Source: Flavobacteriales bacterium UBA5871 | Lineage (GTDB): Bacteria; Bacteroidota; Bacteroidia; Flavobacteriales_D; Crocinitomicaceae | DNA: 11,927 nucleotides | NCBI GenBank assembly: GCA_002432085.1 | Contig: DJFN01000265.1 | Location: 3,374 to 15,300 of the forward strand | Direction: 5' to 3' | Shown here: piece by piece, positions 1-5,983 of the stretch | How positions within the stretch are numbered: position 1 is the first letter of the stretch | Layout: the number at the start of each line of letters is the position of its first letter | Notes under the pieces: generated by a model | Databases searched by the model: none | What the model saw: the letters and a program-made list of their open reading frames with translations, nothing else | What the model was told of the DNA's origin: nothing | Made by a program: the position numbers and the translations under genes

Positions 1-443
1 GCTGCCGCACGCTCTTCGCCACGCACTACCACGAGCTCAACGAAATGGAAGAGCAGTTCGCGCGCATCCACAATTACAACGTTTCTGTGAAGGAAGTGGG
101 GCAGAAGATCATCTTTCTCCGCAAGCTGGTGAAAGGCGGCAGCGAGCACTCCTTCGGAATCCACGTGGCTAAACTCGCCGGTATGCCGAAAAAGGTCGTC
201 GAACGCGCCGAATTAATGCTCCGCCAGCTGGAAATGAACCACGCCACCGCCGAAAACGCTTCCCTCAAAGAATCCGTGAAAGCGGTGGTTCAGGAAGCGA
301 ATATGCAGCTCAGCTTTTTCCAGCTCAACGATCCCGTTCTGGAACAGATCCACGATCAATTGGTCACGATCGATATCAACACGCTCACGCCGGTCGAAGC
401 ACTGATGAAGCTGAACGAGATTAAGAAACTTACCGGAGGATAG
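1..443 (+). CDS. mutS: DNA mismatch repair ATPase MutS, C-terminal part (5' end outside window)
   Basis: MutS binds mismatched DNA in the cytoplasm and uses an ABC-type ATPase to start mismatch repair with MutL. Only the last 146 codons are present; the first complete codon starts at base 3. The fragment opens inside the ATPase domain with [10 protein letters not shown], whose HYHEL is the family's H-loop/switch segment. It continues into the helix-turn-helix dimerisation region ([18 protein letters not shown], then [13 protein letters not shown]). It ends in the short C-terminal helix typical of MutS ([16 protein letters not shown]) before a TAG stop at 441-443. The frame is intact and the C-terminus has the expected length, so the gene appears functional as far as seen. 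It converges on the DinB-like gene. An internal ATG at 45 is not the start, because the homologous sequence continues upstream of it. Confidence 0.95.
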   Translation, partial: CRTLFATHYHELNEMEEQFARIHNYNVSVKEVGQKIIFLRKLVKGGSEHSFGIHVAKLAGMPKKVVERAELMLRQLEMNHATAENASLKESVKAVVQEANMQLSFFQLNDPVLEQIHDQLVTIDINTLTPVEALMKLNEIKKLTGG

Positions 444-503
444 TCCTTACTGTGAAAATCTGATGGTTTTCAGAGTGAATAAGCGATTCTGTTATTAGTG
501 TAA

Positions 504-521
504 ATCCCGACTAGTCGGGAT
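504..521. terminator. 18-bp perfect palindrome between convergent genes, possible bidirectional terminator
   Basis: ATCCCGACTAGTCGGGAT reads the same on both strands and can form a 7-bp stem with a CTAG loop. It lies in the 157-bp gap between the 3' ends of mutS (+) and the DinB-like gene (-), where a shared terminator would be expected. Neither side has a long T run, so intrinsic termination is only plausible. A dispersed intergenic palindrome or a protein-binding site are alternatives. Confidence 0.4.
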
Positions 522-600
522 ATTCGCTAAAATTATATACAGCACATCATCCGTGTATTCGTGGGAAGTATTACCCCTTTTGTCGTTGGCTTGAGTAGAG

Positions 601-1077
601 TTATTGGCTAATTGAATCACGCTTAAAAATACGCCCCAAATGATGCTCCATGTGATCGGTGTAGTCCTTGATCAGAAATTCAAATGTAACCGGTTCGTAA
701 GCACCAATTCGGCAAACAATTTCCAGTTTTGACGGATCGACATAGCGGATCACATGCGCCAGGTGCAGGTTATACTGTTTCCACAGCTGAGCGATCTCCA
801 CGCCAGATCGTTGCTGATACTGCTGCGAAGCCACAAAATGATCCTGCTCATAGGCGAACGAAACGAATTCGGTATTGGTAAGCTGGGCCCGCACAAACCG
901 CAGGTGATTGTTCACTGCGCTGTCGATCAGGTGTCCGAGCTCTTCCTTTCTGCTCCATTTATCGGGCAAAGGTTTCGTGTCCCAGTCGTCTGCGGTGAAT
1001 TGTTCGAATTTCAGCGAAGCCTGGTTCACAACGCTTTCAAGCCGTTCGGATTCCTGAAGAAGAAAAGAAGATGCCAT
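601..1077 (-). CDS. DinB-like (YfiT/DinB superfamily) four-helix-bundle protein
   Basis: This 158-residue cytoplasmic protein has the length and motifs of the DinB/YfiT superfamily, putative metal-dependent enzymes with a four-helix bundle. Known members with assigned function are thiol transferases (for example bacillithiol or mycothiol dependent). The expected histidines are visible: H49 in WSRKEELGHLID and H142/H146 in DYTDHMEHHLGRI near the C-terminus; these would form the metal triad. No signal peptide or membrane segment is seen. The ATG at 1077 gives the full family length. The substrate cannot be told from sequence. The gene lies downstream of WG1 on the same strand, with a 92-bp gap containing a hairpin, so it is probably transcribed separately. 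Confidence 0.85.
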   Translation of the reverse strand: MASSFLLQESERLESVVNQASLKFEQFTADDWDTKPLPDKWSRKEELGHLIDSAVNNHLRFVRAQLTNTEFVSFAYEQDHFVASQQYQQRSGVEIAQLWKQYNLHLAHVIRYVDPSKLEIVCRIGAYEPVTFEFLIKDYTDHMEHHLGRIFKRDSISQ

Positions 1078-1116
1078 TTTTCAAAGCTCAATTACAAACA
1101 AAAAACTCACACTGAA

Positions 1117-1153
1117 ACATGAAGTGTCCGACGAAGGAAGGACTGGTTCATGT
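1117..1153 (-). terminator. Hairpin downstream of WG1, candidate terminator
   Basis: ACATGAA (1117-1123) pairs with TTCATGT (1147-1153), and an inner GTCC (1126-1129) pairs with GGAC (1140-1143) across a small internal loop. Read on the - strand it begins 17 nt after the WG1 stop. A T6 run follows, but only about 12 nt beyond the stem, which is further than in classic intrinsic terminators, so the call is moderate. Confidence 0.4.
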
Positions 1154-1169
1154 CACACTCAAACTCACA

Positions 1170-2729
1170 CTACTTCACCACCGTATTCCCGTAAAAATCC
1201 TGCATCACCAGCTGCCTTTGATCGTTGCGATAGGTGAGTACGCCGTCGCGGAAGTCTTTGACCCGGAATGTAACGGGAGCAAAAAGCGGTTTCCCGGTAT
1301 AATCCACCACGCCGGATTGAGTGTCTTTGCGGTAGATCGCGCCGAATGGTCCGGCAATCAGGTCGTCGTAAATAGCCGGTATCAATACCACATTGCTGCT
1401 GTTGATCAGGCCGTATTTGCCGTTTTCCCGGAACACGAAATAGTTCGTTTTAACGTTCAGTTCAGGATATTCCCGTTGACGGATACAGCGGATTTCTTCG
1501 TAGTTGAACGGCAGGACGATTTTTCCCGTCGTATCGGTAACACCCGTTTTGCCGTTCTCGCGGAGCGTAATCAGCTTCAGATCGTCGTCGTAATAAAGCC
1601 ACTCGTAGCGCGCTTCACGCAGAACGCGCCCCGATCGATCGATAAGTCCGTAATAAATGGAATCGTTGCGCTTGGTCGTGATGGTAGTGTAGTCATAATG
1701 ATCTTCGATGTTGTACTCGCAGGGCAGGATAAATTGCTGCGTCCGCACATCGAAAAGCCCCGACTTGTACTCGTTTTTACCAAGGACGCGCAGCTCGTAA
1801 ATATACTTCCGGAAGTGCTGTTTTTCCTGGTAGATGGTGTCGAGAATAAACTTCCCCGTCAGGTCGATGGCGCCGCACTTTTCATCTCGTTGTACGAAGA
1901 GGAGCTTGCTCTCATCGGGCTGCTGGATCGCTTTGTAGATCACCGGAGCAATGAGCCGGCCGTTGGTGTCGAGTGCTCCGAGGAAGCGCTTGCGGTCGCG
2001 GTATTCGCTGATCTCCACAAAATCGTTTCCCTTACGCCAGTTCAGTCGCGGGTATTCAAACGGAATGGTAACGCTGCCGTCTGCCGCCAGGATGCCGTTT
2101 TTCCCGTTCAGCTTTGCCAGGTAGGCAAGTCGTGGCGTAGGATCGTGAAAGCGACTGATGTCTTCGTACTTCAGCGGAATGAGAATTTTGCCTTTCTCAT
2201 CGGCTATTCCGCTCAGACCATTAGCAGTGAGCTCATAAAAAAGCGCATCCGGATAGCGAATGCTCTGGATCTTGTCATAAATTGGTGGAAACAACGTGTC
2301 GCCGTCATAAAGAAGCCCCTTTTTCCCGTTCAGCTCGATGAGTTTTCGGCGCTGAAAGTAATCTTCGGGAAGCGAATGGTCCACACTGCCGAGCGTGCCT
2401 TCGCCATCAAACGGAATTCCAACGTTCATAGGCTCGCGGACTTCATAGAATTCAGGCAAACCGGCTGCACGTCTCACGGCGTTTTCGTCCTCATATTCCT
2501 TTCCGTTGAGATCGATATAGATTTCCTGCTCGCCTTTCAGAACGCGGGCTACCTTGAGCTTGTTGTCTTCATTCACCTTATGGAAAGCCCCCACGAGCTT
2601 ATAGCCGCGATCGGTGGTCAGCTTCCTGAATTTCGGGTCGTGCACATAGCCGTAGGCATCGGCCTTAAAAGTCTGGGCCTGTGAAGAAATGACGAAGAAG
2701 AGGACTAAAAGCAGCAGAATGGATTTCAT
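1170..2729 (-). CDS. Exported WG-repeat protein (WG1)
   Basis: This 519-residue protein starts at the ATG at 2729. An upstream in-frame ATG at 2768 would add 13 polar residues before the signal peptide. MKSILLLLVLFFVISSQA is a signal peptide with likely cleavage after A18, leaving a mature protein that starts QTF. An N-terminal module of about 70 residues (YGYVHDPKFRKL, then GYKLVGAF) precedes roughly ten WG repeats. Each has the form GxxGLxDxxGKxxxPxxYDxI, for example NGLSGIADEKGKILIPLKYEDI, GKTGVTDTTGKIVLPFNYEEI and GKYGLINSSNVVLIPAIYDDL. The chain ends in FYGNTVVK. WG repeats (WG_beta_rep family) form beta-hairpins of unknown function, commonly in exported Bacteroidota proteins; no catalytic motif is seen. 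It is a paralogue of WG2 and WG3 and is separated from the upstream OmpA-type gene by a terminator. Export is well supported; cell-surface versus periplasm is not. Confidence 0.88.
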   Translation of the reverse strand: MKSILLLLVLFFVISSQAQTFKADAYGYVHDPKFRKLTTDRGYKLVGAFHKVNEDNKLKVARVLKGEQEIYIDLNGKEYEDENAVRRAAGLPEFYEVREPMNVGIPFDGEGTLGSVDHSLPEDYFQRRKLIELNGKKGLLYDGDTLFPPIYDKIQSIRYPDALFYELTANGLSGIADEKGKILIPLKYEDISRFHDPTPRLAYLAKLNGKNGILAADGSVTIPFEYPRLNWRKGNDFVEISEYRDRKRFLGALDTNGRLIAPVIYKAIQQPDESKLLFVQRDEKCGAIDLTGKFILDTIYQEKQHFRKYIYELRVLGKNEYKSGLFDVRTQQFILPCEYNIEDHYDYTTITTKRNDSIYYGLIDRSGRVLREARYEWLYYDDDLKLITLRENGKTGVTDTTGKIVLPFNYEEIRCIRQREYPELNVKTNYFVFRENGKYGLINSSNVVLIPAIYDDLIAGPFGAIYRKDTQSGVVDYTGKPLFAPVTFRVKDFRDGVLTYRNDQRQLVMQDFYGNTVVK

Positions 2730-2744
2730 TCGGATGGTTTTTGG

Positions 2745-2752
2745 TAAAGATA
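2745..2752 (-). promoter_or_regulatory. Candidate -7 promoter box of WG1
   Basis: TATCTTTA on the - strand matches the Bacteroidota -7 box TAnnTTTG except for the last base and ends 15 nt before the WG1 ATG. No TTG is found 17-23 nt upstream, so the -33 half is missing or degenerate. Support comes from the same octamer at similar spacing before WG3. Confidence 0.4.
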
Positions 2753-2797
2753 AGCTTTCTTCGACCACATAAGCCGGATGGAGGATTAAACCACATA

Positions 2798-2817
2798 CCT
2801 GCTGTCGGCAGACAGGG
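2798..2817. repeat. Small hairpin (CTGTC-GGCA-GACAG)
   Basis: A perfect 5-bp stem, CTGTC (2802-2806) with GACAG (2811-2815), closes a GGCA loop in the gap between the OmpA-type gene and WG1. It lies upstream of the WG1 promoter box. It resembles short dispersed palindromes found in many Bacteroidota intergenic regions, but with only one copy in this window that is an inference. Confidence 0.3.
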
Positions 2818-2943
2818 AAACATCACCCACAAAACCCACATAGAGTATCAAACCAACCCTCAGCGAAGATCCGCGCTATCTGCAGGAGCCCTACCCAGTG
2901 CATCGCGACTTCACCGGAGCATTGTTATCCCCACACCACCAAC

Positions 2944-2975
2944 AAAAAATGCCACATCCGAAAGACATGGCATTT
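2944..2975 (-). terminator. Rho-independent terminator of the OmpA-domain lipoprotein gene
   Basis: On the - strand, starting 20 nt after the stop codon, a 12-bp stem (2975-2964 with 2958-2947, two G-T wobbles) closes a 5-nt loop TTTCG. A T run follows directly (complement of 2949-2944). This is a textbook intrinsic terminator and separates the OmpA-type gene from WG1. Confidence 0.8.
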
Positions 2976-2995
2976 CCTGAAAATCACAGTAGTGG

Positions 2996-3865
2996 TTAAC
3001 GTCCGGAACTGTTCAATAAGCTCATGAGCTCGTCGAGTTTTGGTGAGAGGATAATCTCTGTTCGACGATTGCGTGCCCGCCCTTCTGCTGTTTCATTGGT
3101 ATCTCTCGGGAAATATTCCCCACGACCGGAAGCGGTTACACGTGTGGAGGCAACCCCGTATTTCGATGTGAGCAACCGGGTGATCGAGGTAGCGCGGGCC
3201 ACGCTCAGGTCCCAGTTGTCTTCATAGATAGCCGTTTTGATCGGCACATTGTCCGTATGGCCTTCGACCAGCACGTTGATGTCCGGGTTCTTGTTCAATA
3301 CATCGGCCAGAACGCGCAGGGCTTCTACACCTTTGGTTTCCACCACATCGCTACCGGATTTGAACAGGAGCTTGTCCGACATGGAAACATACACCTTGCC
3401 GTCGCGTACTTCAATCGAAAGCTCGTCGGAGTTAAAGCCCAGGAGGGCGTCGCGGAGCACATTGTTCAGTCGGCGGGTGATAGAATCCTGGCGGGAAATA
3501 ATCGCCTGCATTTCGCGGAGCATGCGCTCCTTGTTTTGCAATTCACGCTCACGGTCGCTGAGGGCTTTTCCGAACTGATCGGCCTGGTCGTCAGTGATGT
3601 TTTCCTGGCGGCGCAGACGGGATTCCAGGTTCTGGTTATCGTTGCGGAGCTTACTGTTTTCGGCTTGTTCACTGGCAAGCTCGCTGCACAGGGAATCGCG
3701 CTCGGAAACAACGGCCCGGAGGCGTTTTCCACCTTTTTCTTTATCCGGCATAGGATCGCCGCACTTATAAATCGGTTTACAGGAGGTGAGTAAGAGGCCA
3801 ATGGCCAGAATGCCAATAACAGACGCGAGTACGCCAATGACGGAAGTAGTGCTGAGAGTCTTCAT
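2996..3865 (-). CDS. OmpA/MotB-domain outer-membrane-type lipoprotein with coiled coil
   Basis: This 289-residue lipoprotein probably anchors the outer membrane to peptidoglycan. The ATG at 3865 starts a signal peptide ending in the lipobox LTSC, with C29 as the lipidated residue. An earlier ATG at 3892 would add nine residues, some of them basic, and is less likely. Residues 50-135 are highly charged and heptad-like (SERDSLCSELASEQAENSKL onward), suggesting a coiled-coil spacer. Residues 165-275 form the OmpA C-terminal peptidoglycan-binding domain, with VEGHTDNVPI (200-209), NWDLSVARA (217-225) and RNRRTEI (265-271). D205 and R224 match the Asp/Arg pair that binds diaminopimelate in characterised OmpA domains. 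There is no beta-barrel, so this is a lipoprotein of the Pal/YiaD style rather than true OmpA. The gene sits between WG2 and WG1 with gaps of 295 and 266 bp. Confidence 0.9.
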   Translation of the reverse strand: MKTLSTTSVIGVLASVIGILAIGLLLTSCKPIYKCGDPMPDKEKGGKRLRAVVSERDSLCSELASEQAENSKLRNDNQNLESRLRRQENITDDQADQFGKALSDRERELQNKERMLREMQAIISRQDSITRRLNNVLRDALLGFNSDELSIEVRDGKVYVSMSDKLLFKSGSDVVETKGVEALRVLADVLNKNPDINVLVEGHTDNVPIKTAIYEDNWDLSVARATSITRLLTSKYGVASTRVTASGRGEYFPRDTNETAEGRARNRRTEIILSPKLDELMSLLNSSGR

Positions 3866-3962
3866 ACGTATTGTTTTGAATCGATAAAGCAATATCGCAA
3901 CATCAACACTTGATCCGCAGGAATTTAGCCTTTTTTAGGGGCGATTTAAGAATTGTTAGGAT

Positions 3963-4142
3963 AATTAGCAATTATGAATTCGCAATTATCAAGGAGGGAA
4001 AATTTAATATTGAGATGATCAATTAACCATATGGCTTCATTCTGCGTCTACATGCATTTGGAAAATCAAGATATCAACAAACACGACTATTCAAGTCGCA
4101 AGCCCTTGATAATTGCTAATTCATAATTGATAATTGATAATT
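3963..4142. repeat. Inverted-repeat element built of AATTATC-type heptads around a 109-bp core
   Basis: The left arm (3963-3994) is four heptads of the AATTRKC type followed by AAGG. The right arm (4104-4142) is CCTT followed by five complementary heptads. The inner 25 nt of the arms (3970-3994 and 4104-4128) match as an inverted repeat at 24 of 25 positions. The core (3995-4103) has no convincing open frame and contains a small hairpin (CGACT at 4084-4088 with AGTCG at 4094-4098). It occupies most of the 295-bp gap between WG2 and the OmpA-type gene. It may be a non-autonomous repeat or a structured 3' region; no transposase is present. Confidence 0.7.
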
Positions 4143-4156
4143 AAGCCGAAGGCTTA
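4142..4156. terminator. Hairpin just after the WG2 stop
   Basis: TAAGCC (4142-4147) pairs perfectly with GGCTTA (4151-4156) around a 3-nt loop. It begins four bases after the WG2 stop on the - strand and abuts the heptad repeat. There is no T run on the - strand, so it is a weak terminator candidate or an RNA 3'-end stabiliser. Confidence 0.4.
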
Positions 4157-4160
4157 CTTT

Positions 4161-5756
4161 TCAATTAAACACCGTGTTTCCATAAAGATCCGCCGTCACC
4201 TTCCGGTTATCATTCGTCCGTCCTTCGATCAGACCGCCATAAAAGCGCGTTACATGAAATTCGGCTGTATAAAGAATGTTTCCCTTGAGGTCCATAAAAA
4301 CACTGCGCTCGAATCCTTCAATGCCGAGCGCTGTATTGGTACTGGCAAATCTGGGAAGCGTTAGTGGCAGTACGATTTTATTGGCTTTATCGATGATGCC
4401 GTAGTTCTCGTTCATGCCGGCAATAAACTGGTCTTTGGGCAGATTTCCGCAACGGGTGCAATTGTTCAGCGCACGCAGGTAATCGTAAGTGAACGGGATG
4501 ACGGTAAGGCTCGTCGTATCGAGCACGCCGTATTTGCCTTCCATAGCTGCCACGATAAAAGCACTGTTTTCCTTGTAGCTCATATAGCTGTATTGCGGTG
4601 GCAGGATCCATTCGCCTTTGCGGTTGATCATGCCGTAAATCCGTGCTTCATCCGGTCCTTTGTGAACGATAAGTCGCGGGTTGATTCCATAATCTTCCCA
4701 TCGGTATTCCACCGGTAAGATGAAAGTTTTGCTTTGCGTATCGAACAGGCCGTACTGCCATTCTGGTCCTTCATCGAGGCGAACAGACAGGATCGTTCCT
4801 TCGAATTTCCCGATATGCTGGTACTTTGCTTCAATCACCGGGTTTCCCTGCAGATCATACGCTCCCTGCTTATAGTCGTCGTCATATTCCCGGCCGTTGG
4901 AAACGAAAACCAGGTCGGTTTCCTCGTTTCGATAGACTGCATCGTACGCAACAGGAATAAGCCGCTGACCGCTTTCCGTCATGGCGCCTTTTTTTCCGGT
5001 AACAGGATCGGTGAGCAGGATAAATCCATTGGAGGGCGAAGGCTGATAAGGTTGTGGCGTGGTACGAACGATTCCTTCCAGGGTGAGTAGACTGTAGCCT
5101 TCTTTGGAACGGGTCACAATGCCTTTGGGAACCAATTGATAATCGGATTCCTCGAACAGCACATAAACTTCTTCGTGCTCCACCGGAACAATGATCTTCC
5201 CGTTAAGGTCGGCCAGTCCCTGCTTGCCTTTGCGCGTGAGCTTCAGAAGGGCTTCGTATCCGCTCCCGGCTATTTCGATGGCATCGTAGTCGGGTGGGAG
5301 AAGCTCTTTGCCGTTGCTGCGGTAGCCATAACGTTTTCCTTTAGTGAACACTTTATTGTCATGCGTTTCGTCTGAGTTCATGCTTATATCTTCATAGATC
5401 ACCAGCTCTTCAACGGTGTGCATCACTTCTCTGTCACGCGGTCCGGTCCTCTGAAACCGTTCCGTCATCGTCGTTTGTGTGCGTTTACGGTCCAGGAAAT
5501 CCTTAAACGCCTGTTCGTCCGCAAAGCGGTTCCCCGAATTATCGATATAGAACCACTCGCCGCCCTTCATCACTTTCGAGATCCAGATCGTATCGCCCCG
5601 GTAAGTTTCCCGCGCGAAAGCACCAACCAGCTCGAAGCCTTCTTTTTGGATATAATCGCGAAATTCCTGGCCGTTTACATGACCGAAGACATCGGGTTGG
5701 AAAGTTTGGGCACTGAGACGAAAGCTGAGGAGAAGCAGGAGGACGGTATAACGCAT
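4161..5756 (-). CDS. Exported WG-repeat protein (WG2)
   Basis: This 531-residue protein starts at the ATG at 5756, directly before the signal peptide MRYTVLLLLLSFRLSA, with likely cleavage after A16; an ATG at 5801 would place 15 extra residues, and the promoter box, inside the gene. The mature chain begins with the module shared with WG1 and WG3 (FGHVNGQEFRDY, GFELVGAF). About eight recognisable WG repeats follow, for example GKQGLADLNGKIIVPVEHEEV, YGLFDTQSKTFILPVEYRWED (first residues near 335) and GKYGVLDTTSLTVIPFTYDYL. The C-terminus is LYGNTVFN. A CTRC motif at residues 433-436 is unique to this copy and could form a disulphide or bind metal. It presumably acts outside the cytoplasm as a beta-rich binding or structural protein; the function is unknown. 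The promoter lies within or next to the heptad array. Confidence 0.88.
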   Translation of the reverse strand: MRYTVLLLLLSFRLSAQTFQPDVFGHVNGQEFRDYIQKEGFELVGAFARETYRGDTIWISKVMKGGEWFYIDNSGNRFADEQAFKDFLDRKRTQTTMTERFQRTGPRDREVMHTVEELVIYEDISMNSDETHDNKVFTKGKRYGYRSNGKELLPPDYDAIEIAGSGYEALLKLTRKGKQGLADLNGKIIVPVEHEEVYVLFEESDYQLVPKGIVTRSKEGYSLLTLEGIVRTTPQPYQPSPSNGFILLTDPVTGKKGAMTESGQRLIPVAYDAVYRNEETDLVFVSNGREYDDDYKQGAYDLQGNPVIEAKYQHIGKFEGTILSVRLDEGPEWQYGLFDTQSKTFILPVEYRWEDYGINPRLIVHKGPDEARIYGMINRKGEWILPPQYSYMSYKENSAFIVAAMEGKYGVLDTTSLTVIPFTYDYLRALNNCTRCGNLPKDQFIAGMNENYGIIDKANKIVLPLTLPRFASTNTALGIEGFERSVFMDLKGNILYTAEFHVTRFYGGLIEGRTNDNRKVTADLYGNTVFN

Positions 5757-5771
5757 GGCGGTTGTTTTAAG

Positions 5772-5801
5772 CAAAATTAGAAGAGAATTAGGAATTAGCA
5801 A
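5772..5801 (-). promoter_or_regulatory. Bacteroidota-type promoter of WG2 (TTG-N19-TAATTTTG)
   Basis: On the - strand, TAATTTTG (5779-5772) is an exact match to the -7 consensus TAnnTTTG. TTG (5801-5799) lies 19 nt upstream, inside the accepted spacing. The -7 box ends 15 nt before the ATG, so the leader would be only about 10 nt. The -33 TTG is supplied by the heptad array. Confidence 0.7.
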
Positions 5802-5862
5802 TTAGCAATTAGCAATTATCAATTATCAATTATCAATTATCAATTATCAATTATCAATTATC
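5786..5862. repeat. Heptanucleotide tandem array upstream of WG2
   Basis: Eleven 7-nt units lie head to tail: one AATTAGG (5786-5792), three AATTAGC (5793-5813) and seven identical AATTATC (5814-5862), followed by AAGG. Perfect identity across seven units suggests recent expansion by slipped-strand mispairing. The same unit builds the element at 3963-4142. Confidence 0.95.
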
Positions 5863-5959
5863 AAGGATTCGCTTCGGTGACATGAAATATAAATTGAAAG
5901 GACTAAATTCACTAACCACTTTGAAATCAGAACCCCTTGATAATTGCTAATTGATAATT
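5842..5959. repeat. Second heptad-based inverted repeat, 68-bp core
   Basis: The left arm, the last three heptads plus AAGG (5842-5866), pairs with CCTT plus three complementary heptads (5935-5959) at 24 of 25 positions. The core (5867-5934) is AT-rich, non-coding, and shows no visible similarity to the core of the 3963-4142 element, although the arms and their AAGG/CCTT inner ends are the same. Confidence 0.7.
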
Positions 5960-5983
5960 GATCACTACCGCCTTGGCGGATCA
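5959..5983. terminator. GC-rich hairpin at the 3' end of WG3
   Basis: CCGCC (5968-5972) and GGCGG (5975-5979) are complementary, with TT between them, flanked by TGATC (5959-5963) and GATCA (5979-5983), which overlaps the WG3 stop. It could act as a weak terminator on the - strand, but no T run follows. Confidence 0.35.

Noticed and set aside
453..472. TGAAAA/TTTTCA hairpin after the mutS stop
   Set aside because: The 6-bp stem is almost all A-T with an 8-nt loop and no T run; too weak to call.
1119..2684. 521-codon open frame on the + strand, antisense to WG1
   Set aside because: The - strand frame has a signal peptide and clear WG repeats. The antisense product has no recognisable domain and arises from codon bias of the real gene.
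2741..2980. Possible 79-residue + strand peptide in the WG1/OmpA-type gap
   Set aside because: It starts inside the WG1 leader, runs through the terminator hairpin, is rich in Pro/His/Ser with no recognisable pattern, and has no promoter.
3257..3793. 178-codon open frame on the + strand, antisense to the OmpA-type gene
   Set aside because: The - strand encodes a complete OmpA C-terminal domain and a lipobox; the antisense frame is a shadow.
5786..5959. CRISPR array
   Set aside because: Units are 7 nt, contiguous and without spacers; no cas genes are present.
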